Shown here: positions 43,240-51,801 of the stretch, piece by piece
Layout: each line of letters begins with the position of its first letter
Position numbering within the stretch: position 1 is the first letter of the stretch
Assembly: GCA_963728545.1 (NCBI GenBank)
Contig: CAVSKO010000003.1
Coordinates: forward strand, 2,170,001-2,234,000
Length of the DNA stretch: 64,000 bases
Origin: DASUNP01 sp963728545
GTDB lineage: Bacteria; Acidobacteriota; Blastocatellia; UBA7656
Direction: 5' to 3'
The notes under the pieces: model-generated
Seen by the model: only the letters and a program-made list of their open reading frames with translations
What the model was told of the DNA's origin: nothing
The model's database searches: none
Translations under genes and position numbers: made by a program

Positions 43240-45367
43240 TCTTTTGGATCGCTTCGGTTTTCGATTTAGCCGTCAGGTACTCGTTCAAAGCGTCGGTTGC
43301 GCGCTCGATCTCCCGGCGGTACTTGCCCGTGAGCACGTACAGAAACATCTTGTTGAGACAGCGCGACGCGCGAAAAGAGAAGACGGCGTCTTGCAGGTCG
43401 ATGTGGCTCCGCTCGAAGAAGTAGTGTCCGGCGAGCCCCACCAGTTGTGAAAGCGGCAGCATCAACAAAAGCCAGGGATTGCCGAGCGCCACTGCAAGCG
43501 CAATCAGTCCGTAAAAAATTATTACCCCCAGAAGGTGCAGGGCGATGTTGATCGGGTTCCGATGCTTGAGAAGGAAGACATCCCAGTAATCCGTAAACGG
43601 ATGGTCCGTGATCGAATCGTTGATGCGATTTCTGAGACGCCGTTTCGAGTCCTCTTTCGTGCCGGTCGGGTGAAGCACCTCGCCCAGCTTTTCGCGTCCA
43701 AGCGCGCTCATAATTTCACCTCGTATGATGACCGCCCTGCCGCCTATGTAGACGGCTTCGACAACGCGGTCAGAATCTCTTTTAACCATGCGCATCGCGC
43801 CGTCAAGCAGCGGGTCCGCGATCTCTACCTGCTCGCTTATCGGCTCGCGTAGAGATTCCGGTCGTATGATTACGATGTCTGCCCTGGCGCCCTCTTTGAT
43901 CACCCCCGCATCCAGTCGAAACCATTTCGCAGGCTCGGCAGTCACGCGCGAGACGGCCCGCTCGATAGGCATAAAACCATCTGTGACGGCCTGCTTCAAA
44001 AGCGAGAGCGCCCCGTCGTAGTAACCGAGGTTTTGAACGTGCGCCCCGGCATCCGTAAACCCCGGAAGTATGTGCTCGTGTCTCATCAAACTGAGCCTCT
44101 GCGGCAAACGGTCGTTCGCGCCGGTCGCGCGCCAGCGGAGGTCTGTGTCATAGCTTTCGAGCAGTTCTATAAACAACTCGACCGGCTCTCGGCCGAGAAG
44201 CTCGGCGGCCTGAGTGAAGGTCTTGCCCACAAGCTGCCGGTCGGGGCATCGCACTATCTCCATCAATTCCAGGCGGCGGTGAAAAGAGTTACGATGTCTT
44301 GCGGTCCACTCGCGCCGGAACGCTTCGCGAAACTCGCGCGCTTTCCACAACCCCCGCCTTTCATCGCGCGTCGAGCAGTCATTCAATCTCACGCCGCTTG
44401 CGAACTCTTCAAACAGCGGCGTGACCGGCCCATCGGAATAAACGGTAAAAGGCTCGGTTAGAGTCTGAAATCTAATGTTGCATCCGAGCAGGCGGTTGAA
44501 GATAAAAAGCAGCGGGGGAAAGGTTCGCCACATCCTTCTATCGGCTACGGAATCCAGGGCCGCAAGCGAAGTGATGCGGAGCGGGCGGCCGCCGATTCCC
44601 AGGCTCATTCGCAAAATATCGACTACCGACATCAGCCGTTGCGGGTTGGGCGTGACCTGAAAGACTGCGTCCCGCTCGCGGCACACGTCCGAAAGCATTT
44701 TGTACTCGCGGTAGTCGGCATGCTGAGAAGGTATGGTTCTGCCGCGATGCTCGCCGCTCATCATGTGCCAGGGCACCATGTCTATGGATATGCCTGTGAA
44801 ACCGGCGTCGAGCGCTTCGCCGGCTATATGCCTCATCTGCTCAAGCTCAGCGGGAGTGGCGCGGTCTTTGAGGCTTCGCTCAAGTCCCAGGACCTCTGCC
44901 CGGAGCGCGCTGTGACCAAACAGCGCGGCGACATTTGGGCCTACGGGCAGGCCGCGCAGGTGATCGAGGTATTCGCGCGGCGTGTGCCAGGAGACAGATC
45001 GCTCCAGCCATTTTTGAATAAGCACGGGCGAAAGCGTTTCCACTCTTTGAAAGATGTCGGCCAGCATCCTCGGAGTTCCAATCGCAAGCGACAGGCTGCA
45101 ATTGCCGATCACGACGGTCGTCACTCCGTGGCGGACCGATTCACTGAGACCGGGCGCTACCTCAAGCTCTATGTCGTAGTGCGTGTGTATGTCTATGAAC
45201 CCCGGCGTTACCCAGAGCCCTGCGGCATCAACGACTTCGAGGGCCGGTGCCGAGATGTGAGGCGAGATGGAAGCTATTTTGCAGTCTTTAACCGCGATGT
45301 CCGCGCAAAGAGGTGGAGAGCCAAGCCCGTCAAACAACAGGCCATTCTTTATAATAAGATCAAGCAT
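43220..45367 (-). CDS. Fusion: N-acyl-D-amino-acid deacylase-like amidohydrolase + Mpo1/DUF962 membrane domain
   Basis: A 715-residue protein. Residues 1-about 560 form a D-aminoacylase-like amidohydrolase: DLIIKNGLLFDGLGSPP, metal ligands HTHYD (near 61), GHSALR, and HEHILPGFTDAGAHVQN. Residues about 575-715 match Mpo1/DUF962: SDYW-like segment, HRNPINIALHLLG, two membrane spans, GHYFFERSHID. Mpo1 is an Fe2+-dependent dioxygenase for alpha-oxidation of 2-hydroxy fatty acids in sphingolipid breakdown; D-aminoacylases hydrolyse N-acyl bonds. The fusion suggests release of an acyl chain from an N-acyl compound followed by its oxidation at the membrane. Start codon TTG or ATG at 45367. The fusion is the oddity here; no frameshift is involved. 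Confidence 0.82.
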   Translation of the reverse strand: MLDLIIKNGLLFDGLGSPPLCADIAVKDCKIASISPHISAPALEVVDAAGLWVTPGFIDIHTHYDIELEVAPGLSESVRHGVTTVVIGNCSLSLAIGTPRMLADIFQRVETLSPVLIQKWLERSVSWHTPREYLDHLRGLPVGPNVAALFGHSALRAEVLGLERSLKDRATPAELEQMRHIAGEALDAGFTGISIDMVPWHMMSGEHRGRTIPSQHADYREYKMLSDVCRERDAVFQVTPNPQRLMSVVDILRMSLGIGGRPLRITSLAALDSVADRRMWRTFPPLLFIFNRLLGCNIRFQTLTEPFTVYSDGPVTPLFEEFASGVRLNDCSTRDERRGLWKAREFREAFRREWTARHRNSFHRRLELMEIVRCPDRQLVGKTFTQAAELLGREPVELFIELLESYDTDLRWRATGANDRLPQRLSLMRHEHILPGFTDAGAHVQNLGYYDGALSLLKQAVTDGFMPIERAVSRVTAEPAKWFRLDAGVIKEGARADIVIIRPESLREPISEQVEIADPLLDGAMRMVKRDSDRVVEAVYIGGRAVIIRGEIMSALGREKLGEVLHPTGTKEDSKRRLRNRINDSITDHPFTDYWDVFLLKHRNPINIALHLLGVIIFYGLIALAVALGNPWLLLMLPLSQLVGLAGHYFFERSHIDLQDAVFSFRASRCLNKMFLYVLTGKYRREIERATDALNEYLTAKSKTEAIQKNEASGY

Positions 45368-45389
45368 AAGCGGTACGGCTAGAGATGAG

Positions 45390-46007
45390 TCATGCCGCGC
45401 CGGTCTTTTTGCGCATCAATCGAGCAATGACGAATCCGATCAACAGCCCTGCGGCGAGCGCGCCAGCGCCCACTTTGTAAATCGTGCTCTTGAGCGAAGA
45501 GACCACCGGGTTATCCAACAGGTTAGTCCCTATGTGCACATTAATTATTTTCCACTTTCCGTTGTCTTTGTAAAGCGTGGCGGTCCAGCGGCTGGTCATC
45601 TCGCGCGTGTCGCCGTCGGCAAAGTAGTAAGTGTCGGTCGAGGCGCCGCGGCTCAGGCCGATATTGTCGCCGACAAATTCAGTCAGCTCATCCGCTTCGG
45701 GCTTGATGGTAACGCTCTTGAGCGGGGCGTTCGGTCCCGTCATCAGCCCTTCATAGTAAGCTTTGAAGTCGGCGAGGTTGGTAAAGACTCGCTGATCAAC
45801 GGTCGTGATCGAGAATCGCTCGTAGAAGAGCGGGGCGAGCGCGTCAAAGTTTCTGGAGTTCATCGCCTCGGTCGCGCTTTTGAGCAGGGCGCGCAGTTGT
45901 TCGTGATCCTGATTGCGGTCCTGAGCCATCGCGCGACTGCTGCTTAAAACCAGCAGGGCGATAAGAAGAAAAAACATCCGATTTAATGGGCAAGTTTTTT
46001 TTCTCAT
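45390..46007 (-). CDS. Exported SnoaL/DUF4440-like protein with C-terminal anchor
   Basis: About 205 residues: signal peptide (MFFLLIALLVLSSSRAMAQ), an NTF2-like fold (LRALLKSATEAMNSRNFDAL, ending TATLYKDNGKWKIINVHIG) and a C-terminal transmembrane helix (VGAGALAAGLLIGFVIARLM) followed by RKK. NTF2-like domains bind small hydrophobic ligands or act as simple enzymes; here it should face the periplasm. ATG 46007 has GAGGAG upstream. It is 22 bases upstream of the fusion gene on the same strand. Confidence 0.7.
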   Translation of the reverse strand: MRKKTCPLNRMFFLLIALLVLSSSRAMAQDRNQDHEQLRALLKSATEAMNSRNFDALAPLFYERFSITTVDQRVFTNLADFKAYYEGLMTGPNAPLKSVTIKPEADELTEFVGDNIGLSRGASTDTYYFADGDTREMTSRWTATLYKDNGKWKIINVHIGTNLLDNPVVSSLKSTIYKVGAGALAAGLLIGFVIARLMRKKTGAA

Positions 46008-46153
46008 GTTTTCTCCTCGATTTGCTTTGTAAAGCACGCACCGAGCAGGTTATCACTTTGCGCGCTTATGTCAAACTACAGGGCAGGTCTTGCGCCGCTT
46101 TCGTATTGCTCCGTATAATTGATTTGCGTTTGTTGGGCCGGTGGAGGCCGCAG

Positions 46154-47350
46154 ATGAACAGAGCACTCTCGCAGAGACACGAGAAGACACTGCTTGACGA
46201 TTCAAGAACCTTCCGAAAGCTCGAACTAAATTATCGAAAGAACAAAGCTCAGGATAACTCTTCGGAGATGGATCGTCTTGCCGATGCGTTCTGTTACGAA
46301 GACGCGAAAGACTCCTACTGGAACCCTGAGATGTTTTCGCTGCTCTACGCCACGCCGCTGTGGGAACAGGCGCAAGCGGCGGAGCGCGTCAAGCTCAACC
46401 AGATTTACTGGGTGGCTTATTACTCGCAGATCATCTCAGCCGAAATCGCCACCATCTTTTTTAACCAGACCAGCGCCGCAGGGCTTTACTCCATAGAAGA
46501 CTTTCGCCTCATCTGTGACACGCTCGATCTGGAATCGGCTCAAGAGCGCGCTCACATAAACGTCTTTAAAAAGATCGGCGAAGATTTCGAGCAGGCAGTC
46601 TTTGGCGAGCGTCTTTTTACTTACAGCATGCGCGGGCCGTTCGTCGAAACGATGGTCCATCACAATGCCAACCGCGTGAAAGATTTCTGGAGAAGAATAC
46701 AACTCCACGGATTCACGCTGTTGTCTTCGGGTAATGCCTTCATCGCGTGCCAGTATTTCGCCGTGCGCGGGGTGAGGACGCTCAACGGCAAATTGATCCA
46801 GCACCAGCTCAGCCAGTTTTATTCCAAGAACCCTGACAAACAGAGCGCTCCCATACCTTCGCAAGTCAGCTATTGCCATTTTCTCGACGAGTCGTTTCAC
46901 TTCAACAGCTCGACCGTAATTTCGCATGATGTGTTAAGCTCGCTTCCGAGCCCCAGCACATTTGAAAAGCGTGTGGCCAACCTCGCGCTGAGCGGGACAC
47001 AGAAAGATCATTTCAATTTCTCGACGGCCATCAACGGGCTGTTCTGGTATGACCCGGCTCTCTACCCGAAGATATACAAAATTCTGCGCTCGCCGATCTT
47101 CCGCATGGAAGACCGGCAGGCCCGCCAGATGATGCAGGATTGTTTCACCACGGAGAACGAGGGACTGCACCTGAGCGCCCGCAGCCGCCAGATAGCTATA
47201 GACTCATACAGAGAATATCTATCTGCTATCGGTTATGTGAGCCGCGCGAACAAAGAGATGGAGATCATGCGGCGCAACTCCATCGCCAGACATCTGGAAA
47301 CCAATCGCCGCGAGTTGAGAAAGTTTTTTTTGCGGCTTGACGCGTCATGA
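46154..47350 (+). CDS. Di-iron oxygenase-like protein (AurF-type suspected)
   Basis: A 398-residue soluble helical protein. Candidate iron ligands are Glu97 (ISAEIATIFFN), the ERAH motif (Glu131, His134) and ESFH in HFLDESFHFN (near residue 252), with a further Glu in FTTENEGLHLS. This fits the four-helix ferritin-like/AurF group of di-iron N-oxygenases or hydroxylases, but identity is low by eye. GGAGG precedes the ATG. Its stop overlaps the ferredoxin start by four bases, so its electrons probably come from that protein. It is the first gene of a six-gene oxygenase operon. Confidence 0.6.
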   Translation: MNRALSQRHEKTLLDDSRTFRKLELNYRKNKAQDNSSEMDRLADAFCYEDAKDSYWNPEMFSLLYATPLWEQAQAAERVKLNQIYWVAYYSQIISAEIATIFFNQTSAAGLYSIEDFRLICDTLDLESAQERAHINVFKKIGEDFEQAVFGERLFTYSMRGPFVETMVHHNANRVKDFWRRIQLHGFTLLSSGNAFIACQYFAVRGVRTLNGKLIQHQLSQFYSKNPDKQSAPIPSQVSYCHFLDESFHFNSSTVISHDVLSSLPSPSTFEKRVANLALSGTQKDHFNFSTAINGLFWYDPALYPKIYKILRSPIFRMEDRQARQMMQDCFTTENEGLHLSARSRQIAIDSYREYLSAIGYVSRANKEMEIMRRNSIARHLETNRRELRKFFLRLDAS

Positions 47351-47664
47351 ATTCCGATCAGGTTCAATATAAGATCAGCTTCACGGCTGAAAGCTATAAT
47401 GCGGTCAATTTAACTGTCGGCTCTATACTCTCCGAGCACCTGACGGTTGAAAACTCTCCCGTGTTGTTCGGGTGCCGCACGGGTATCTGCGGCACCTGTT
47501 TGATCGAAGTCCAGGAAGAGATAAACGGGAGGCTTCCTGACGCGACCGACGACGAAAGGGAGCTTTTAGAGATCATCGCCCCCGATAATCCGAGGGCCAG
47601 GCTCGCCTGCCAGATAGAGCTTTGCGCGGACATAAAGATCAAATACATCGGAGCCGGCGGCTGA
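47347..47664 (+). CDS. Plant-type [2Fe-2S] ferredoxin
   Basis: A 105-residue protein with the Cys ligands in FGCRTGICGTCLIEV and a fourth Cys in ARLACQIEL. Such ferredoxins feed electrons to Rieske and di-iron oxygenases. It overlaps the genes for both neighbours (4 bases upstream, TGATG downstream), which implies coupled synthesis with the di-iron protein and the Rieske enzyme. No reductase gene is visible nearby. Confidence 0.88.
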   Translation: MNSDQVQYKISFTAESYNAVNLTVGSILSEHLTVENSPVLFGCRTGICGTCLIEVQEEINGRLPDATDDERELLEIIAPDNPRARLACQIELCADIKIKYIGAGG

Positions 47665-48686
47665 TGGATTTCAGAGATTTCTGGTATATCGCAGCCGATT
47701 CGCGCAAGCTCAAGAAAGACTCGGTCGTGGGCGCGCGAGTTCTCGGACAGCCCGTAGCGGTCTTCAGGGATGAAAACGGCGAGGTCGCGGCGGTAGAAGA
47801 TCGCTGCCTTCATCGTTCGGCGCGGTTGTCGAACGGGAAGGTGAGACGGGGGATTCTTCAATGCTCTTATCACGGCTGGTCGTACAATTCAAAGGGGCAG
47901 GTCGTTTGTGTTCCGAGCGAAGGGCCTGAGTCGCAAAAGGGGTCGCGCCACTGCGCGCGAACCTATCAGGTCGCGGAGTCGGATGATTATGTTTACGTGA
48001 GGCTGGCAGATCAGGCGGATGAACAACTGAAGCCTTTTCGGATTCCTTTTTATCGCGCCGAGGGCTGGGGCGCTATACGGCTCATGAACCGTTTCTCGAA
48101 CAACGTGACCAACTGCGCAGAAAACTTCGTTGACGTTCCTCACACGGCTTTCGTGCACTCGAAGATATTTCGAGTGAGCAAGAACGAAAAGATCACCGCG
48201 CAGGTAGAGCGCAAAAGCGGATCGGTCACAATCAGCTATCGTGACGAGCGACAAAACCTCGGCATGTTCTCGCGGTTCTTAAACCCCGGCGGCAAGGATA
48301 TAAAGCACACGGATTCATTTCACATGCCGAATGTCACCTGCGTAGATTATGACTTTGGCCCGAATCGCCGCTTCATAATAACTTCGCAATCGATCCCCGT
48401 GACCGATTGCGAGACTATCGTCTACACAGACCTGACATACAACTACGGCGTATGGAACAGAGTTGCGCGGCCCATCATCCGCTGGCAGGCGCAGACGATC
48501 ATCGATCAGGACATTAAGATACTGGCCAACCAGATGGAGGCGATAAAAGAGCACGGCTGCCGGTTTTCAAACACAGAGGCCGACATTGTGCATATACTTA
48601 TAGAATCGATCCGCAACGAGATCGAACGCGGCTCGGACCCAAGGCTGCTGCCTTATCTGAATCGCGAGATCGAATTTTGGGTATGA
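47664..48686 (+). CDS. Rieske non-haem iron oxygenase 1
   Basis: A 340-residue alpha-subunit type enzyme: Rieske cluster ligands in CLHRSARL (Cys48, His50) and CSYHGW (Cys67, His70), and the mononuclear iron site NFVDVPHTAFVH (near residues 155-167). The N-terminus MDFRDFWYIAADSRKLKK is typical of vanillate demethylase/aromatic ring-hydroxylating families, as are Rieske enzymes of secondary metabolism. The substrate is unknown. The ATG overlaps the ferredoxin stop. Confidence 0.88.
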   Translation: MDFRDFWYIAADSRKLKKDSVVGARVLGQPVAVFRDENGEVAAVEDRCLHRSARLSNGKVRRGILQCSYHGWSYNSKGQVVCVPSEGPESQKGSRHCARTYQVAESDDYVYVRLADQADEQLKPFRIPFYRAEGWGAIRLMNRFSNNVTNCAENFVDVPHTAFVHSKIFRVSKNEKITAQVERKSGSVTISYRDERQNLGMFSRFLNPGGKDIKHTDSFHMPNVTCVDYDFGPNRRFIITSQSIPVTDCETIVYTDLTYNYGVWNRVARPIIRWQAQTIIDQDIKILANQMEAIKEHGCRFSNTEADIVHILIESIRNEIERGSDPRLLPYLNREIEFWV

Positions 48687-48710
48687 AGAGGTTTCGGGTG
48701 TGAAGTTGTT

Positions 48711-49478
48711 ATGATAGTTCTCGTTTCATTTCTGGCGCTCACAGCATTGACTTTCTCGCTCAGGAAGCCGCGCGCCGCCGCGCTCGCCCGAAACGCTTCG
48801 GACTGGATACTCGACGCATCGGGGTTGATAGTACAGGGAATTCTCATACCTGTTTTGCAGGCAAGTCTGATTTACGGGTTGCTCACGATTATCGCTCCTA
48901 CGGCAAAGGGCTCTCTAGAGCTAACATGGGTCGCGGGGTTCCTGCTGAATTTCGTCGCCATAGATTACCTATATTACTGGAACCACCGATTGCTCCATTC
49001 GAAGTGGCTGTGGAGCGCTCACGCCGTGCATCATACGCCACAGAGCGCGGATGTTTTCATCACGTCGAGAAACACGCTCTGGGCCCCGCTGCTGATTGTC
49101 TATGTATGGGCAAACGGTTTTTTCATCTTTGTGTTGAAAGACCCTTCCGGGTTCATACTTTCGGCCTCGATCACCGCGGGCCTCGACCTTTGGAGACACA
49201 CGGGCTTTGCGCCCAGGCCGGGCACACGGCTCCATCGCGCGGCGGCGCTGATACTGATTACGCCGAACGAGCATTTATGGCACCACAGCAGCAACCAGAC
49301 GGATTACAATATGGGCGCGAATCTTTCCGTATGGGACCGGATTCACGGCACGTACTACAGCCCTGATGGCCGGCCTGAACAGCTTGGGGTTCCGTTGAGT
49401 ATGGGCTTAAAACGAAAGCTCGTTTTCCCTTTCAGGCTCCGTAGCGCCAACAGGGCTTTATCCGAGAAAGCCGTATGA
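48711..49478 (+). CDS. Membrane fatty-acid hydroxylase/sterol desaturase superfamily enzyme
   Basis: A 255-residue protein with about four helices and the His clusters of membrane di-iron hydroxylases: HRLLH, HAVHH (near residue 105), and HLWHH (near residue 190), with a fourth His in the RHTGFAP helix. It would hydroxylate or desaturate a lipid or fatty acyl chain at the membrane, using ferredoxin as reductant. The stop codon overlaps the next ATG by four bases. Confidence 0.85.
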   Translation: MIVLVSFLALTALTFSLRKPRAAALARNASDWILDASGLIVQGILIPVLQASLIYGLLTIIAPTAKGSLELTWVAGFLLNFVAIDYLYYWNHRLLHSKWLWSAHAVHHTPQSADVFITSRNTLWAPLLIVYVWANGFFIFVLKDPSGFILSASITAGLDLWRHTGFAPRPGTRLHRAAALILITPNEHLWHHSSNQTDYNMGANLSVWDRIHGTYYSPDGRPEQLGVPLSMGLKRKLVFPFRLRSANRALSEKAV

Positions 49479-50161
49479 CTGTTCTTGGCCGGGTGATGTC
49501 TTTATATCCGACTATGATCCTTGCTCTGGTGGCGGGGACTCTCTTCTGGTTCGGCTACCGTCCGTCGCCCCTGCAACCGGCCTTATTGATAGCTATCATA
49601 TACCTGCTGCCTCCGCTGACGTTTCGCGTGCACCAGATATTTTTTCCGGTTCGCGAGCGCATATCGGACCTGGCCGAGCGATGTTACTCTCCGTGGTGGG
49701 GGGCGCATCAAATCCAGGTCATCTACACAGCCCTCCCTCAACTGGAAGCCATATTGCGACTCGTGCCGGGGCTATACAGCCTGTGGCTGCGGCTCTGGGG
49801 CAGCAAGGTCGGGCGCAATGTCCACTGGACGCCCAACGTCGAGATAACCGACCGCAGCATGTTGATTATCGGCGACCGCGTGGTCTTCGGGCATAAGACA
49901 AAATGCCTGGGCCACGCCATAAAGCCGAGAGGCAAATCGATGCTGCTGTACGTGCGCGCGATCAGAATAGGCAACGATGTATTCATAGGGGCGGGCAGCC
50001 GAATCGGTCCCGGCGTAGTCATCAATGATGGCGTTTACCTGCCTATACTGACCGACCTTTACGTCAACCAGAAAGTCGATGCCTCGAAGGTCGAGACCCA
50101 AAAAGTCGATATTCAAAAAGTCGAGCTAGAAAATGCTGCGAACAATTCGCTCGCTGATTAA
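49475..50161 (+). CDS. Left-handed beta-helix (hexapeptide) acyltransferase with N-terminal membrane anchor
   Basis: About 228 residues: two hydrophobic segments (residues about 10-60) then LbetaH hexapeptide repeats (VGRNVHWTPNVEITDRSMLIIGDRVVFGHKT, IRIGNDVFIGAGSRIGPGVVI), as in CysE/VatD-type acetyltransferases. The C-terminus carries a four-fold pentad KV[DE]xx repeat (KVDAS, KVETQ, KVDIQ, KVELE). It likely transfers an acyl or acetyl group to the pathway product. It overlaps genes on both sides (4 bases upstream, 29 bases downstream). Confidence 0.75.
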   Translation: MTVLGRVMSLYPTMILALVAGTLFWFGYRPSPLQPALLIAIIYLLPPLTFRVHQIFFPVRERISDLAERCYSPWWGAHQIQVIYTALPQLEAILRLVPGLYSLWLRLWGSKVGRNVHWTPNVEITDRSMLIIGDRVVFGHKTKCLGHAIKPRGKSMLLYVRAIRIGNDVFIGAGSRIGPGVVINDGVYLPILTDLYVNQKVDASKVETQKVDIQKVELENAANNSLAD

Positions 50162-51728
50162 GCCCTGGCTGGGCGGCGCTCTTGCCCGGTTCAAAAGCGA
50201 CCTTGAGCGTCCGTGCGAAGCGCAGCAGCGTGTGCTCGCCCAGCTCATCAAATCGCTATCGGCTACAGCGTATGGCCGCGCACATAAAGTGCGCGCGTTT
50301 GATGGCTATGATGACTTCGCACAGAAAGTGCCTATTGTCTGCTATGACGACCTGGAGGAATGGATCGAGCGACAAAAGAACAAGGAAGGCAACGTACTGG
50401 TTTCAGAAAGAGTGCTCTTCTACGAAAAAACTTCGGGCAGCTCCGGCCCCGCGAAATACATACCTTACACACAAGGGTTGAAAGATTCTTTCAACAGCAT
50501 GTTCACTCTCTGGCTCTGCGACCTGCTGGATTGCGGTCCTGCGTTTGATACCGGAAAGCTTTTTATCAGCATCTCGCCCGCGCTCGCGAGCGGGCAAAAA
50601 ACGGATCGCGGAATCCGCATCGGTCTTGAAGACGACTCGGAGTATTTGAGCGAAGGGCTACGTTTTCTTTTAAAACCTTTTATGGTGTTGCCCGCTTCGA
50701 TCAAAAGACTTCGGGACCCGGCAATGTTTAAGCGCGCGGTCGCAGCCCTGCTTCTCGCAGAGGGCCGCCTTGAAGTCGTCTCGATATGGAACCCCACGAT
50801 GTTCGAAATCATCCTGGACTACATACGAGAAAATCGCGAAGCATTGTCGCAGGATTTGCGCCGGGGCTCGGTCACCTGTGAAAAGATCGAGTTCAAATTC
50901 AAACCCGTTGCCGCGTCGCGTTTGAAGCTGCTCGAACAAACAGAGGTCGAGTGGACAGAAGTATGGCCGCGCTTAAAGTTGATTTCCTGCTGGACCGGCG
51001 CTCATTCAACCACGGCGGCCCACCGCCTGGGCGAGCGGTTTCCGGGGGTCTTCATTCAAGGAAAGGGATTGCTGGCAACCGAAGCGCCGATGACTTTTCC
51101 TCTGATCGAAGCTCGCGGGTTTGTGCCGTTGCCCGCCGAACTCTTTTATGAGTTCCTTGACGACGCGGGGCAGGTCCGTCTGCTTCACGACCTGGAAGCC
51201 GGGCAGGAATATGAAATCGTTGTGACGCAAAAGGGCGGGCTGTACCGCTACCGCATAGGTGATCGCGTCAAGGCCACGCATTATTATCGGTCTACGGCCT
51301 GCCTTGAGTTTACAGGTCGAAGCGATGCGGTCTGCGATATGGTGGGCGAAAAACTGAATGAGAGCTTTGTTCAAAGCTGTCTGAGCAGATTCTTTGTCGA
51401 GACGGGAAGCTTTCAATCCCTGCTCCCGGTCCTGTCCGCTCGTGGCGTGAGTTATTACCTGTTGCTTGCCGACAGGCTGCCGCAATCTGCCGGCTCATTT
51501 GAGGAGGCGTTTGACGAAGCGCTGTGCGGCGCATTTCATTACCGCAACGCTCGCGCGCTCGGCCAGTTGGGCCGGGCGAGGGTGATTGCCGCGTCAAAAG
51601 CGAGAGATATTTATTACGACTATTTCACGAGCAAAGGCGTGAAGCTGGGCGACATCAAGCACAGCTACTTGATTCGAGACGTACGCGATGCGGCGAATAT
51701 AATCAAAAAGATCAACAGCCTTGCATAA
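50133..51728 (+). CDS. GH3-type acyl-adenylating/acyl-amide-forming enzyme
   Basis: A 531-residue protein of the GH3 auxin-responsive family. ATP-binding TSGSSGPAKYIPYT lies near residue 100, the GLLATEAPM segment near residue 310, and YRYRIGDRV near 372. GH3 enzymes of plants form acyl-AMP and then join the acid to an amino acid; bacterial members occur in secondary metabolism. Position at the end of the oxygenase operon suggests it activates the carboxylic acid building block or joins it to an amine. It begins inside the upstream gene. Confidence 0.85.
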   Translation: MLRTIRSLIKPWLGGALARFKSDLERPCEAQQRVLAQLIKSLSATAYGRAHKVRAFDGYDDFAQKVPIVCYDDLEEWIERQKNKEGNVLVSERVLFYEKTSGSSGPAKYIPYTQGLKDSFNSMFTLWLCDLLDCGPAFDTGKLFISISPALASGQKTDRGIRIGLEDDSEYLSEGLRFLLKPFMVLPASIKRLRDPAMFKRAVAALLLAEGRLEVVSIWNPTMFEIILDYIRENREALSQDLRRGSVTCEKIEFKFKPVAASRLKLLEQTEVEWTEVWPRLKLISCWTGAHSTTAAHRLGERFPGVFIQGKGLLATEAPMTFPLIEARGFVPLPAELFYEFLDDAGQVRLLHDLEAGQEYEIVVTQKGGLYRYRIGDRVKATHYYRSTACLEFTGRSDAVCDMVGEKLNESFVQSCLSRFFVETGSFQSLLPVLSARGVSYYLLLADRLPQSAGSFEEAFDEALCGAFHYRNARALGQLGRARVIAASKARDIYYDYFTSKGVKLGDIKHSYLIRDVRDAANIIKKINSLA

Positions 51729-51745
51729 TCAGATGCCCGTATATA

Positions 51746-51800
51746 AAAGGGTTTTTGAAAAAATGGTTCAAAAGCCCCGAAGGGGCGAAATCCAATACTA
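51746..51800. repeat. Partial copy of intergenic palindrome family 2 (copy C)
   Basis: GGTTTTTGAAAAAATGGTTC then AAAAGCCCCGAAGGGGCG, matching one end of the family with its GCCCCGAAGGGGC hairpin. It lies between the convergent GH3 and di-iron genes. Confidence 0.6.
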
Positions 51801-51801
51801 T

